In this document: positions 37,541 through 47,453 of the stretch, in pieces
How the letters are laid out: every line of letters starts with the position of its first letter
Numbering within the stretch: the stretch's first letter is position 1
From: Burkholderiaceae bacterium
Lineage (GTDB): Bacteria; Pseudomonadota; Gammaproteobacteria; Burkholderiales; Burkholderiaceae_B
Length of the DNA: 64,000 nucleotides
NCBI GenBank assembly: GCA_017983955.1
Contig: JAGOAJ010000012.1
Span: 46,010-110,009 of the forward strand
Direction of reading: 5' to 3'
Program-made: the position numbers and the translations under genes
The notes under the pieces: generated by a model
Databases searched by the model: none
Told to the model about the DNA's origin: nothing
Seen by the model: the letters and a program-made list of their open reading frames with translations, nothing else

Positions 37541-39004
37541 ATGGACAAAACCACTGGCTTTCTTGACCTTCAGCGCGTCAACGAAACGTATGAGGCACCA
37601 CTTAAACGCCTGAAACACTGGCGGGAATTCATACATACGCTAAGCGACGACCTAGCCAAGCAGCAAAGCGCGCGATGCATGGACTGCGGCATTCCATTTT
37701 GCAGCAGCAGGTGCCCCGTTCACAACATCATCCCCGATTGGAACGACCTGGTCTACCAACAGGACTGGCGCGGTGCCTTGACTAGCCTACACTCCACCAA
37801 CAACTTTCCAGAATTCACCGGCCGCGTGTGCCCCGCCCCCTGCGAGGCCGCCTGTACACTTAATATCAACGACGATGCCGTGGGTATCAAGTCCATCGAG
37901 CACGCCATTATCGACAAGGGCTGGCAGGAAGGCTGGGTGCTACCGCAGCGGCCCACCCACAAAACAGGCAAGCACGTTGCGATCGTAGGCTCCGGGCCGG
38001 CTGGCTTGGCGTGCGCCCAGCAATTGGCGCGTGCCGGCCACACCGTTACCGTATTCGAGAAAAGCAATCGCATCGGCGGCCTGCTGCGCTACGGAATTCC
38101 TGATTTCAAGCTAGAGAAATCCCATATTGATCGCCGTATGGCTCAAATGCAGGCCGAGGGCGTGGAGTTTCGTCCATCCACCTATATAGGCCTACCCGAA
38201 CATGCCACGGCCGGCCTGAACACGCGAACCCCGGAATCACTGACGGCACAATTCGATGCCATCGTTATGGCAGGTGGCGCCGAACATCCGCGCGCCCTGC
38301 CCGTTCCAGGCAGCGAACTACGTGGTATTCACTATGCCATGGACTTTCTGCGCCAACAGAACCAAGCCTGCAGCGGCGACCGCATAAACCAACAGATTAG
38401 CGCCGCGGGCAAGCATGTCATTGTGATAGGCGGGGGCGACACCGGCTCTGATTGCGTGGGGACCAGCAACCGCCAGGGCGCGGCATCAGTCACACAGTTC
38501 GAACTCATGCCCAGGCCGCCCGAATCGGAAGACAAAGCCCTGACCTGGCCCTATTGGCCGCTCAAGCTGCGTTCCTCTTCGTCACACCAGGAGGGCTGCG
38601 AACGCGACTGGGCCGTAGCAACCACATCATTCGATGGCAAGGACGGCCAGGTGGAAAAACTGATTGCTGTTCGCGTGGAGTGGCTCCGGGACCCAGCCAC
38701 TGGCCAGATGAAGATGCAAGAAATAGCAAATTCGCGGTTCGAACTGCCCGCCGACCTAGTGCTGCTGGCCATGGGCTTCGCCTCGCCGGTACGCCAGGTA
38801 CTGGATGCGTTCAACGTGGACCTGGATGCTCGCGGCAATGTATGCGCCACTACCGACGACTATAGAACCAATGTCGCCAAGGTGTTTGCTGCCGGCGATA
38901 TGCGCCGCGGCCAGTCCCTGGTGGTATGGGCAATACGGGAAGGCCGCCAATGCGCTCGTTCGGTCGATGAGTTCCTGCTGGGCAGCAGTGTGCTGCCGCG
39001 ATGA
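37541..39004 (+). CDS. gltD: Glutamate synthase (NADPH) small subunit
   Basis: The 487-residue protein is the electron-input subunit of glutamate synthase. The N-terminal 4Fe-4S segments are CMDCGIPFC...CPVHN and CPAPCEAAC. The FAD-binding motif [18 protein letters not shown] and the NADPH-binding motif GGGDTGSDC follow, then a C-terminal FAD contact region ([21 protein letters not shown]). It passes electrons from NADPH to the FMN and iron-sulphur centres of GltB. It lies 9 bp after gltB and converges on ispB after 8 bp. Confidence 0.97.
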   Translation: MDKTTGFLDLQRVNETYEAPLKRLKHWREFIHTLSDDLAKQQSARCMDCGIPFCSSRCPVHNIIPDWNDLVYQQDWRGALTSLHSTNNFPEFTGRVCPAPCEAACTLNINDDAVGIKSIEHAIIDKGWQEGWVLPQRPTHKTGKHVAIVGSGPAGLACAQQLARAGHTVTVFEKSNRIGGLLRYGIPDFKLEKSHIDRRMAQMQAEGVEFRPSTYIGLPEHATAGLNTRTPESLTAQFDAIVMAGGAEHPRALPVPGSELRGIHYAMDFLRQQNQACSGDRINQQISAAGKHVIVIGGGDTGSDCVGTSNRQGAASVTQFELMPRPPESEDKALTWPYWPLKLRSSSSHQEGCERDWAVATTSFDGKDGQVEKLIAVRVEWLRDPATGQMKMQEIANSRFELPADLVLLAMGFASPVRQVLDAFNVDLDARGNVCATTDDYRTNVAKVFAAGDMRRGQSLVVWAIREGRQCARSVDEFLLGSSVLPR

Positions 39005-39012
39005 ATCACCGC

Positions 39013-39978
39013 CTAACGATCACGCTCGACCGCAAACGAACAAAATCCCAATAGCGATTCCAAGTGTTCGGAAGCAGGGAAACTGACCAGCGCTGCACGC
39101 GCAATTTCTGCTTCGGCGACTGCGGCTTGATGGGTATAACCCAGCGCGTCGGTATCCTTGATAGCCTGCGCCACGGCTTCAAAATCGGCCTCGCCGGTTT
39201 TGATGGCGTTCTGAATTAATTCCCGTTGTGCGGGCGTGCCGACTTCCATCACCCGTATCAATGGCATGGTGGGCTTACCCTCGCGCAGGTCGTCACCTAC
39301 GTCTTTGCCCAGGGCTTCGGCGTCGCCACTGTAGTCAAGCACATCGTCAATTAGCTGAAATGCCGTGCCTATATGACGCCCATACGCAGCGGCGGCCGTT
39401 TCCTGTTCGGGCGTAGCACCAGCAATGATGGCGCCCACCTGGGCGGCGGCCTCGAAAAGCTTGGCGGTTTTGTAGCGCACCACCTGCATATAACGTTCTA
39501 GCGACACGTCAGGGTCGTGAACGTTAAGCAGTTGCAAGACTTCGCCTTCGGCAATGACGGTAGTGGCGCCAGACAGCACGGACATCACCGGCATGGAGCC
39601 TGCTTCCACCATCATTTCAAAGGACCGGGAATATAGGTAATCGCCCACCAGCACGCTGGCGGCGTTGCCGAATACGGCGTTGGCGGTACTGCGCCCGCGT
39701 CGCATGTCGGATTCGTCGACCACGTCGTCGTGCAACAAGGTTGACGTGTGGATGAATTCAACCACAGCGGCCAACAGATGGTGATGATGCCCCTGATACC
39801 CCAAGGCCTTCGCCACCATCAGCACCATGGCTGGACGCATGCGTTTGCCGCCCGCGCCAACAATATAATCGCCTATGGTGCGTATCAGAACAACATCAGA
39901 ATCCAGACGTTCGCGAATAACGGCATCGACCGCCTTCATATCGTCTGCAACAGGGGCTATCAACTCAAGGAGATTCAA
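39013..39978 (-). CDS. ispB: Octaprenyl diphosphate synthase (long-chain polyprenyl synthase)
   Basis: The 321-residue all-helical protein carries both aspartate-rich motifs of polyprenyl synthases: HDDVVDESDMRRG and LIDDVLDYSGD. It extends farnesyl diphosphate with isopentenyl units to make the ubiquinone side chain. The reading frame begins with TTG at 39978 (MNLLELIAPVADDMKAVDAV), which matches the usual IspB N-terminus, so TTG is taken as the start; the ribosome binding site is weak. It is divergent from the DUF815 gene, not from rplU as in many relatives. Confidence 0.95.
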   Translation of the reverse strand: MNLLELIAPVADDMKAVDAVIRERLDSDVVLIRTIGDYIVGAGGKRMRPAMVLMVAKALGYQGHHHHLLAAVVEFIHTSTLLHDDVVDESDMRRGRSTANAVFGNAASVLVGDYLYSRSFEMMVEAGSMPVMSVLSGATTVIAEGEVLQLLNVHDPDVSLERYMQVVRYKTAKLFEAAAQVGAIIAGATPEQETAAAAYGRHIGTAFQLIDDVLDYSGDAEALGKDVGDDLREGKPTMPLIRVMEVGTPAQRELIQNAIKTGEADFEAVAQAIKDTDALGYTHQAAVAEAEIARAALVSFPASEHLESLLGFCSFAVERDR

Positions 39979-40108
39979 AGCAAGGTCCGAGCTTAAAAGT
40001 AAGTGACATCAAGTCTGGCATGGCTAGCGAATGATTATACGTGACACGGGGTTAGTACAATTTGCGATAATGCCGCTTTATATCAAAGTTGTTACCTGGA
40101 GGCTGTTT

Positions 40109-40975
40109 GTGACTGTACCCGACCTAAGTACGCTGATTGCTCGCGCCGAGCGCGTCCTGACGCAACTGGAGGCCTGGCTGCCCCCGGCTCCGCCCCAGAT
40201 CGACTGGACAGCGCACGCTTTTCAGTGGCGACGCAGTGGCGGGCAAGGCTGGTTGGCAGCAGTAAAACACATATCTACGATTAACTTGGATGATTTGCAG
40301 CACATTAGTCGTCAAAAAGAAATAATTGACCGCAACACCCAACATTTTCTACACGGCAAACCCGCCAACAATGTGTTGATGACGGGTGCGCGCGGCACGG
40401 GAAAAAGTTCGCTGGTGAAAGCCATGCTGGCCACGTATGGCGAGCATGGCTTGCGCCTGATTGAAGTGGATAAAAGCGACATGGGTGATCTAGGCACCAT
40501 AGTCGATCTGGTCAGTACTCGTCCTGAACGTTACATCATCTTCTGTGACGACCTGTCCTTTGAAGAAGGCGAGGCTGGCTACAAGATGCTGAAGTCGGTG
40601 CTGGATGGGTCCATCAGTGCATCGGGTGAGAACGTACTTATCTACGCGACGTCCAATCGTCGCCATCTGATGCCCGAATACATGAGCGAAAACCTTAGCG
40701 CCAAGCATCAAACTGACGGGGAAATCCATCCCGGTGAAACGGTGGAAGAAAAGATCTCGCTGTCCGAGCGCTTTGGCCTATGGCTGTCCTTCTATCCATT
40801 CAAACAGGATGACTATCTGGATATTGTCTATCACTGGCTTGCGGTACATGGCTGCCCGGCCGAATCCATTACCGAGTCACGTACTGAAGCCTTGCAATGG
40901 GCTTTAGAGCGCGGCTCGCGTTCTGGCCGTGTGGCCCGCCAATTCGCACGCGACTGGGCGGCCAGACTAGCATGA
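40109..40975 (+). CDS. DUF815-family AAA-type ATP-binding protein
   Basis: A GTG start at 40109 (MTVPDLSTLI) is preferred because GGAGG lies 6 bp upstream; the frame is open further upstream. The 288-residue protein has Walker A GARGTGKS (93-100), a Walker B-like FCDDLSFEE, and the sensor-like YATSNRRHLMPE, all features of DUF815 ATPases. The molecular role of this widespread family is not established. Its stop overlaps the start of the Nudix/ThiE gene (ATGA), so the two are translationally coupled, a pairing common in betaproteobacteria. Confidence 0.9.
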   Translation: MTVPDLSTLIARAERVLTQLEAWLPPAPPQIDWTAHAFQWRRSGGQGWLAAVKHISTINLDDLQHISRQKEIIDRNTQHFLHGKPANNVLMTGARGTGKSSLVKAMLATYGEHGLRLIEVDKSDMGDLGTIVDLVSTRPERYIIFCDDLSFEEGEAGYKMLKSVLDGSISASGENVLIYATSNRRHLMPEYMSENLSAKHQTDGEIHPGETVEEKISLSERFGLWLSFYPFKQDDYLDIVYHWLAVHGCPAESITESRTEALQWALERGSRSGRVARQFARDWAARLA

Positions 40976-41949
40976 GCTTACCCATGAAGAAACCCTTTAT
41001 TGACGTTGCCGCCGGCCTGATCATACGGCCCGATGGCTCTCTGCTGTTGGCTCAACGCCCCCCGGACAAGCCATGGGCAGGCTGGTGGGAACTGCCAGGC
41101 GGCAAAATAGAAACGGGTGAAACCGTCTTGCAGGCCTTATCGCGAGAACTGAAAGAAGAGCTGGATATCGACGTCACCCATGCTACGCCCTGGGTCACCT
41201 ATACCCACGAGTACGAAGTTAACATCGTCAGGCTGGCATTTTGTCGCGTCACAGGCTGGACTGGCGAGCCCACCGGCATAGAAGGTCAGGAGCTGGCCTG
41301 GGTAGACCCGCACGGCCCGCTGAACGTAAGCCCCCTGCTGCCCGCCACCGAGCCGCCCTTGCGCTGGTTACGGCTGCCTGATCGCTATTTGCTGACCTCT
41401 GTAAGCAACGCCCAGGGTCTGTCCGCCTTTATGCTAAGACTGGATCAGGCACTGGCTAGCGGGGTCAAACTGGTACAGTTTCGTGAACCCGGCTGGCAAG
41501 ACAACCCAGCCCAGCTTGAACACGCCTTTCAACAGGTATTGCAACGTTGCCATGCCAGTGGTGCCTTATGCTTAGTCAACAGTTGCCATCCCGCCGCCTG
41601 GCAAGCTCAAGCCGACGGCCTGCATTTACGCGCAGGCGATATGACCGCCTACCAGGCGACCGAACAGCCCAGCAAACCAGCAGGTAAGTTATTGGGCGTG
41701 TCAGTCCACAACGCAGCCGATCTGGCTGTGGCACGCGCGCTAAACGCAGACTTTGCGGTGCTAGGACACGTACTGGATACGCCCTCGCATCCAGATCAGC
41801 CGGGTATGGGTTGGGATACCTTTGCCGACATCGCCCAACACGCAGGCATGCCGGTGTTTGCCATAGGTGGGCAGTCTATGGACAGCCTGCCTATCGCCCA
41901 ACAGCACGGGGCGCATGGCATTGCAGGCATTCGGCAGATAGTGGCTTAA
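40972..41949 (+). CDS. Nudix hydrolase fused to a thiamine phosphate synthase-like domain (MutT-like)
   Basis: The 325-residue protein starts at the ATGA overlap with the DUF815 gene. Residues of about 8-130 form a MutT-type Nudix domain with the box GGKIETGE...RELKEEL (43-64). Residues of about 135-325 form a TIM-barrel resembling ThiE (LRWLRLPDRYLLTS, LVQFREPGW, GVSVHNAADL, FAIGGQSMDSL). The known two-domain family removes oxidised nucleotides such as 8-oxo-dGTP; whether the ThiE-like half is active is unclear. The 3' end overlaps the convergent AraC gene by 4 bp. Confidence 0.92.
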   Translation: MSLPMKKPFIDVAAGLIIRPDGSLLLAQRPPDKPWAGWWELPGGKIETGETVLQALSRELKEELDIDVTHATPWVTYTHEYEVNIVRLAFCRVTGWTGEPTGIEGQELAWVDPHGPLNVSPLLPATEPPLRWLRLPDRYLLTSVSNAQGLSAFMLRLDQALASGVKLVQFREPGWQDNPAQLEHAFQQVLQRCHASGALCLVNSCHPAAWQAQADGLHLRAGDMTAYQATEQPSKPAGKLLGVSVHNAADLAVARALNADFAVLGHVLDTPSHPDQPGMGWDTFADIAQHAGMPVFAIGGQSMDSLPIAQQHGAHGIAGIRQIVA

Positions 41950-42737
41950 CGGGCCAGGACCATGCTTTTGATGAAATCGCTGGGTGTAATCCCCAGGCTG
42001 CGCCGGAACATGACCGTAAACGCGCTTTGGGTCTGGTAACCCAGATCCAAAGCCACGCTAAGAATTTTCCGCCCTTCGGCCAGCCACTCCAACGCTGCCA
42101 GCAGCTTCGCCTGCTGGCGCCACTGAACAAATGACATGCCGACTTCTTTGATAAACAGCCGGTGTAAGGTGCGGCTGTGCAGTCCCAGCTCCACCGACCA
42201 ATCTTGCAGGCTTTTATTGTCATCCAGGTTTTCCTGAATATACGAACAAATACGCCCCACCCGCGGTTCGCGGGGGGTAGGCAAAGACAAAGGCAGCGAG
42301 CACGGGCGGCTCATTTCCTCGAGTAGCAATTCAGTTAATAGCTGATTACGGTGATTGCTGGGATCACGGCAGGGGGAGTCATCCAGCACATTTAATAATT
42401 CACGCAATAAAGGCGTGACATTCAACACGCAACTGCGCTGGGGTAGATTGGGTGCAGCCACAGGGTGCAATGTAATCGTTCGTGTACGTACCCGACCCAA
42501 AGTACGCACCCTATGCCTGACATTAGGCGCCAGCCATAAGGCGCGTGTGGGTGGAACAACCCAGTGCCCATCGGGGCTGCTAACCACCATGACGCCATTA
42601 AGGGCAAAGGTCAGCTGCCCCATTTCGTGAACGCGATCCAATAAAGCACCTGATGCGGGCATGGGTGCAGTCCGTACGCTGTCAGGGACAGAAGCGTAGA
42701 TTGGCATGGCGATGTCCGTGCCGAGTTGCAACTTCAT
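41946..42737 (-). CDS. AraC-family transcriptional regulator
   Basis: The 263-residue protein has an N-terminal cupin-like sensing domain (about 30-110: MGQLTFALNGVMVVSSPDGHWVVPP, then ALWLAPNVRHRV) and a C-terminal double helix-turn-helix (about 160-258) with LGLHSRTLHRLFIKEVGMSFVQWRQQAKLLAAL and VALDLGYQTQSAFTVMFRRSLGITPSDF. It acts as a DNA-binding regulator of an unknown target. It lies downstream of acs on the same strand, separated by 80 bp and a strong hairpin, so it is probably transcribed separately. Confidence 0.92.
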   Translation of the reverse strand: MKLQLGTDIAMPIYASVPDSVRTAPMPASGALLDRVHEMGQLTFALNGVMVVSSPDGHWVVPPTRALWLAPNVRHRVRTLGRVRTRTITLHPVAAPNLPQRSCVLNVTPLLRELLNVLDDSPCRDPSNHRNQLLTELLLEEMSRPCSLPLSLPTPREPRVGRICSYIQENLDDNKSLQDWSVELGLHSRTLHRLFIKEVGMSFVQWRQQAKLLAALEWLAEGRKILSVALDLGYQTQSAFTVMFRRSLGITPSDFIKSMVLAR

Positions 42738-42761
42738 GTGATGCCCCCTGTGTCAGGTAAT

Positions 42762-42798
42762 TGAATACGGTTGGTAAAGACAGCACCAACCGTATTCA
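42762..42798 (-). terminator. Terminator-like hairpin after acs
   Basis: A perfect 14-bp stem (42762-42775 with 42785-42798) with a 9-nt loop lies 20 bp after the acs stop and just before the AraC gene. No T-run follows, so termination may be incomplete. It could also be an operator-like palindrome for the AraC gene. Confidence 0.6.
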
Positions 42799-42817
42799 TG
42801 GCTTTAGCTCTTAAACA

Positions 42818-44797
42818 TTAGTATGCCTGGGTGAACTGTTTAAGAACATCGGGGTTTTCTAGCGTTGAAACGTCCTGAGTAATTTCCTTGCCCTCGGCCA
42901 CAACCCGCAACAGACGCCGCATGATTTTGCCCGAGCGAGTTTTTGGCAAGTTATTACCAAAACGAATTTCACGCGGTTTGGCGATAGGACCGACTTCCTT
43001 GCCCACCCAGTCGCGTAACTGCTTGGCCAGCGCCACAGCGTCGTCGCCATGGGGCAGCGCCCCCTTAAGCATGACGAATGCCACTATGGCCTCGCCTGTT
43101 GTGGCATCGGGACGGCCCACAATCGCGGCTTCAGCCACCAGTTCGTGCGCCACCATGGCGGATTCGATTTCCATGGTGCCCAGGCGGTGTCCAGAAACAC
43201 TAAGCACATCATCAATGCGCCCCATGATCCAGTAATAGCCATCAGCGTCGCGTTGTGCGCCGTCACCCGCCAGATAAGCACCCTTCATTTCCGGTGGGTA
43301 GTAGCCGCTGCGGTAACGTTCTTCGTTGCCCCATACGTTGCGTATCATGGCTGGCCAAGGTCGCTTAATAACCAGGAATCCACCACGCCCATCGGCCACT
43401 TCGTTGCCGGCTTCGTCGACGATACCTACCGAAATACCCGGTAAAGGCAAGGTGCAAGAACCCGGCTTCAAGGGTGTAGCGCCCGGCAAAGGGGTCAAGA
43501 TATGGCCGCCAGTTTCCGTTTGCCACCACGTGTCTATAACGGGGCAATGCGAGTTACCCACATTCTGGTAGTACCAGATCCAGGCCTCGGGGTTGATAGG
43601 TTCACCTACCGAGCCCAATATGCGCAGCGACGACAGGTCGTATTTTTTCGGATGCACTTCCGGGTTGACGTCAGCGGCCTTGATCAGCGAACGTATGGCA
43701 GTTGGCGCCGTGTAAAAGATGCTGACCTTATGGCGCTGTATCATTTCCCAGAAACGACCGGCGTCGGGATAGGTAGGTATGCCCTCGAAGACAATCTGGG
43801 TTACCCCTGCTGCTAGGGCACCATACGTAATATACGTATGGCCGGTGACCCAACCTACGTCCGCGGTGCACCAAAATACGTCTTCAGGACGTGTGTCGAA
43901 TACCCATTTCGTGGTTAACGAGGCCCACAATAAATAGCCGCCGGAAGCATGTTGCACGCCTTTGGGACTACCCGTAGAGCCCGAGGTATACAAAATGAAC
44001 AAGGGGTGTTCGGCCTCGACACTAACCGGCTCGCACTGGTCGGACTGATCTTTTTCCAGGTCATGTAACCATAGGTCGCGCTGGTCGTTCCAGGCAACAT
44101 CAGAACCTACGCGGCGATACACCACCACCTTGGTGACGATATCGGCGCCTTCGCCTTCCAGGGCTTCGTCCACAGCCGCCTTCAGGGGGATGGCGCGGCC
44201 GCCACGCATCTGGGCATCGGCGGTAATGACCAAAGTAGCGCCCACGTCAACAATACGCTGATGCAAGCTTTTGGCCGAAAAACCACCGAACACTACCGAG
44301 TGAATCACCCCCAAACGGGCGCAAGCCTGCATGGTGGCAATGGCCTCGATAGACATGGGCATGTAGATGACCGCTCGGTCGCCTTTTTTGTAGCCTAGCG
44401 CCTTGATACCGTTAGCAATACGCGATACCCGCGCCAGCAACTGGCGATAAGTGACCTTATCCACGGTGCCGTCATCAGCCTCGAAGATCAGGGCGACTTT
44501 GTCACCATTGCCGTTGTCGACGTGCACGTCCAGGCAGTTTTCCGAGACGTTCAACTCACCATCATCGAACCAGGTGTAGAACGGCGCTTTGGACTCATCC
44601 AGCACTTTGGTGAAGGGCTTGCGCCAGCGTACGTGCTCGTTCGCCAGGCGCGTCCAAAATCCGTCAAAATCCTGTTCAGCTTCATTACAAAGCGCCTGAT
44701 AAGCTTCCATGCCAGAAACGCGAGCGGTCGCGATCTGCTCGGGTGTCGGGGGGAATACCCGATTTTCAACGAGTATGGAATCAATAGTAGACGACAT
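42818..44797 (-). CDS. acs: Acetyl-CoA synthetase
   Basis: The 659-residue AMP-forming ligase has the normal Acs length. It shows the ATP-loop [11 protein letters not shown] (271-281), the acyl-pocket segment WWQTETGGH, the hinge region ([20 protein letters not shown]) and the C-terminal lysine in [11 protein letters not shown], which is the residue usually regulated by acetylation. It converts acetate, ATP and CoA to acetyl-CoA. It lies 35 bp after livF on the same strand, so it is probably the last gene of the ABC importer operon, which hints that the imported compound yields acetate or another short acid. Confidence 0.97.
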   Translation of the reverse strand: MSSTIDSILVENRVFPPTPEQIATARVSGMEAYQALCNEAEQDFDGFWTRLANEHVRWRKPFTKVLDESKAPFYTWFDDGELNVSENCLDVHVDNGNGDKVALIFEADDGTVDKVTYRQLLARVSRIANGIKALGYKKGDRAVIYMPMSIEAIATMQACARLGVIHSVVFGGFSAKSLHQRIVDVGATLVITADAQMRGGRAIPLKAAVDEALEGEGADIVTKVVVYRRVGSDVAWNDQRDLWLHDLEKDQSDQCEPVSVEAEHPLFILYTSGSTGSPKGVQHASGGYLLWASLTTKWVFDTRPEDVFWCTADVGWVTGHTYITYGALAAGVTQIVFEGIPTYPDAGRFWEMIQRHKVSIFYTAPTAIRSLIKAADVNPEVHPKKYDLSSLRILGSVGEPINPEAWIWYYQNVGNSHCPVIDTWWQTETGGHILTPLPGATPLKPGSCTLPLPGISVGIVDEAGNEVADGRGGFLVIKRPWPAMIRNVWGNEERYRSGYYPPEMKGAYLAGDGAQRDADGYYWIMGRIDDVLSVSGHRLGTMEIESAMVAHELVAEAAIVGRPDATTGEAIVAFVMLKGALPHGDDAVALAKQLRDWVGKEVGPIAKPREIRFGNNLPKTRSGKIMRRLLRVVAEGKEITQDVSTLENPDVLKQFTQAY

Positions 44798-44832
44798 AAA
44801 AAAATCTCCGAGTAGAAAGAAAATACCGAGCG

Positions 44833-45537
44833 TTAAGCAGCAGCCCCAAGATAACGATTCATTATTTCGGGCTGAGCTTGGAGTTCTTCGGTAGTTCCTC
44901 CGAAAACAATATGGCCGGTATTGAGCATATAACAGCGGCTAGCCATAGAAAGCGCTGCCTTGACGTTTTGCTCGACCACAACAATAGTACGGCCTTGGGC
45001 CGCTAATTCCTTACACACGTTCATGATATCGCGCACGATCAGGGGAGCGAGCCCTTCGAACGGTTCGTCCAGCAGAATCAGGGGCGCATTCCGTATCATG
45101 GCGCGAGCGATGGCCACCATTTGCTGCTCACCACCCGACAGCGCCCGCCCCTTGTTGTTGCGGCGCTCGTCCAGACGGGGAAACGTTTTGTAGATTTCCT
45201 CGTAGCTTAAGGGGTCTTGGCATGCCATGGCCGCCAATTGCAGGTTTTCATGGACGGTGATGCCGCCTATGACCCGACGTTCCTCGGGCACCAATTGCAG
45301 ACCCAGACGAGCAATTTGATGCGCGGGCATGCTTTGTATGGGTGTGCCGTTAAAGGTGATGGAGCCCGATTTTGCGGTCAAGGCCCCCGCCAACGTTTTC
45401 AGCAAAGTGGACTTGCCTGCGCCATTACGCCCAAGCAAAGCCACGACTTCGTTTTTCTTGATGTGCAAGGACACATCAAACAAAATATGCGAGTCGCCAT
45501 AAAACGTGTTGATATCTTTCGCTTCAAGCAAGTTCAT
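44833..45537 (-). CDS. Liv-type ABC transporter ATP-binding protein (LivF type)
   Basis: The 234-residue protein has Walker [10 protein letters not shown], signature LSGGEQQM and Walker B LILLDEP in the right order, and the LivF-type length and start ([24 protein letters not shown]). It powers import of a branched-chain amino acid-like or related amide/acid substrate. Its ATG overlaps the stop of the fused permease-ATPase gene by one base (TAATG). The acs gene follows. Confidence 0.95.
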   Translation of the reverse strand: MNLLEAKDINTFYGDSHILFDVSLHIKKNEVVALLGRNGAGKSTLLKTLAGALTAKSGSITFNGTPIQSMPAHQIARLGLQLVPEERRVIGGITVHENLQLAAMACQDPLSYEEIYKTFPRLDERRNNKGRALSGGEQQMVAIARAMIRNAPLILLDEPFEGLAPLIVRDIMNVCKELAAQGRTIVVVEQNVKAALSMASRCYMLNTGHIVFGGTTEELQAQPEIMNRYLGAAA

Positions 45538-47453
45538 TATTCGTCCATCCCACCCAGATATGCATCCTGAACCGCTTTGCTGTTGCGGATTTCGTCGGGC
45601 GTGCCTTCTGCAAGGAAATTCCCGTCGTACAGAACAGTGATTTTGTCAGCGAGCTCGAACATGGCGTCCATATCGTGCTCTACGATAAGCACAGTACGAC
45701 CTACCCGTATGTTTTTCAGCAAAGCAACGGTATGTACCCTTTCTTCGGGGCTCATGCCAGCCAGCGGTTCGTCCAGCAGCAAGACGTTGGCGCCAGTGGC
45801 CAGTGCCAGGCCGATTTCCACCCGACGTTTTTGCCCATAAGACAGTTCGTGAACAGGCGTATCAGCGTAGTCCAGCAGTTCGACCAGCTCCATCGCGGCT
45901 TCAACTTGCTCCATGTAGGACTTGTCGCTTTCCAGGCTGACCAGCGCATCAAAACGGAAACCACCACGTTTCTGACCCAGTACCGACATCAGAATGTTCT
46001 GACGCACGGTTAGCGCATCAAACAGTTCATTGACCTGGTAGCTTTTGCTCATGCCCATCTGGCAAACCTGAGTCACGCCTATCCCGGTGATGTTCTCACC
46101 CCGCATAAACACTTCGCCATGGGTGGGTTCGATTTCGCCAGCCAGCATTTTGAAGAATGTGGATTTCCCAGCGCCGTTAGGACCAATCAAACCACGCAGT
46201 TCACCTTCTTCTATGGTGACAGAAACGCCTTTGACCGCCTTAAGACCACCATAGTACTTGGCAATATTATTGGCTTGCAGCACCGGTGTTCCTGGTCGCA
46301 CATTCGCCGCCTTGCGCATGATCAGGGGCGCATTCGAGGTCCGCTTGGCCTGACCTTGGCCGACAACGCCGCCGCCAATAGCACGGGTAATACGACGTGT
46401 CATGCGTTGATTGCGCCAGGCAATGTATTCACCACAAATACCACGACGAAATACCGTGACCAGCACCACAAAAACCACGCCTAGAATCAGGCGCCAGTAG
46501 GGGCCCACGGCGTCAACAAACTGCAGCACTTCATACAGATACAGCCAGATCAAGGCGCCCAGCAAAGGCCCGAACAACGTGCCCGTACCGCCCATCACAG
46601 TCTGGATAACCACTTCTGCCGAGGTCTGCAGGTTAAAGGCGTCCGGTGGCATATAGCCTTGGAACAAACCCAGCAAACCACCCGCCAAACCGCCATACGC
46701 TGCAGCCACCACAAAGACCGCCAGTTTGTAATGGCGTATTTTGTGACCGACAGCCATGGCGCGTGTGGGATTGCCACGTATGGCAGTCAATATCACGCCA
46801 AACGGCGATAGGGAAATACGGCGCGCGACAATAAAGCCCAGGAAGAACATCACGGCCAGGAAGGTGTACATAGGCCACCCCGACTGTATGGTGATGCTAT
46901 AGAAGCCAAAGTCCACCACGGGTTCCGGGATACCCGGAATGCCGTTTTCGCCGCCCGTCCAGTCACGTAGCGGCCCGAACTCCAGGAAGTAAATCATTTC
47001 CCCAAAGGCCAGGGTGCTCATGGCGAAATAGATGCCGCTGCGACGCAGTGTCAGGTAGCCTATCATCAGCCCCAACACCGACGCGACCAGCATGGCCACC
47101 ATCAAGGCAACCAGCATATTGGGGATGATGCCAGTGGTTAACAGGTAGGCAGTAATAAAACTGCCTGTGCCATAGAAGGCCGCCTGACCAAAAGACAGCA
47201 GGCCGGTATACCCAAATAGCAGGTCAAAGCCCAGGCCAAACAAGCCCCAGATCAGTACCCGTCCTAAAAGGTCGGGACCGGCCCCCAGGAACGGCGCAAT
47301 AAATGGCGCCATAATCAATACCAGGCCAAGGTAAAATTCGACCTTGTACCTGCGGCGCAAGCGGCCGCCAGTGGGCGCGTGTTCGACTGTATCCCCACCA
47401 AGCTGCGTTGCGCCAGCCTCCATAGAGGCCACCGAAGTCGTTGACCTTGTCAT
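45537..47453 (-). CDS. Fused Liv-type ABC permease and ATP-binding protein (LivM-LivG)
   Basis: The 638-residue protein joins two normally separate subunits. Residues of about 40-345 are a LivM-type permease (GRVLIWGLFGLGFDLLFGYTGLLSFGQAAFYGTG; GGENGIPGIP). A linker of about 45 residues follows, then a LivG-type ATPase (about 392-638) with Walker A GPNGAGKS (424-431), signature LSYGQKRRVEIGLA and LLLDEPLAGM. The frame is continuous, so this looks like a real fusion and not a sequencing artefact. Its start overlaps the livH stop (ATGA). With LivF it gives two unlike ATPases, as in the usual HMGF system. Confidence 0.94.
   Translation of the reverse strand: MTRSTTSVASMEAGATQLGGDTVEHAPTGGRLRRRYKVEFYLGLVLIMAPFIAPFLGAGPDLLGRVLIWGLFGLGFDLLFGYTGLLSFGQAAFYGTGSFITAYLLTTGIIPNMLVALMVAMLVASVLGLMIGYLTLRRSGIYFAMSTLAFGEMIYFLEFGPLRDWTGGENGIPGIPEPVVDFGFYSITIQSGWPMYTFLAVMFFLGFIVARRISLSPFGVILTAIRGNPTRAMAVGHKIRHYKLAVFVVAAAYGGLAGGLLGLFQGYMPPDAFNLQTSAEVVIQTVMGGTGTLFGPLLGALIWLYLYEVLQFVDAVGPYWRLILGVVFVVLVTVFRRGICGEYIAWRNQRMTRRITRAIGGGVVGQGQAKRTSNAPLIMRKAANVRPGTPVLQANNIAKYYGGLKAVKGVSVTIEEGELRGLIGPNGAGKSTFFKMLAGEIEPTHGEVFMRGENITGIGVTQVCQMGMSKSYQVNELFDALTVRQNILMSVLGQKRGGFRFDALVSLESDKSYMEQVEAAMELVELLDYADTPVHELSYGQKRRVEIGLALATGANVLLLDEPLAGMSPEERVHTVALLKNIRVGRTVLIVEHDMDAMFELADKITVLYDGNFLAEGTPDEIRNSKAVQDAYLGGMDE

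Noticed and set aside
45537-47453. Fused permease-ATPase as a lost stop codon or sequencing error
   Set aside because: The linker reads as normal coding sequence and the ATPase half has no separate start or ribosome binding site.
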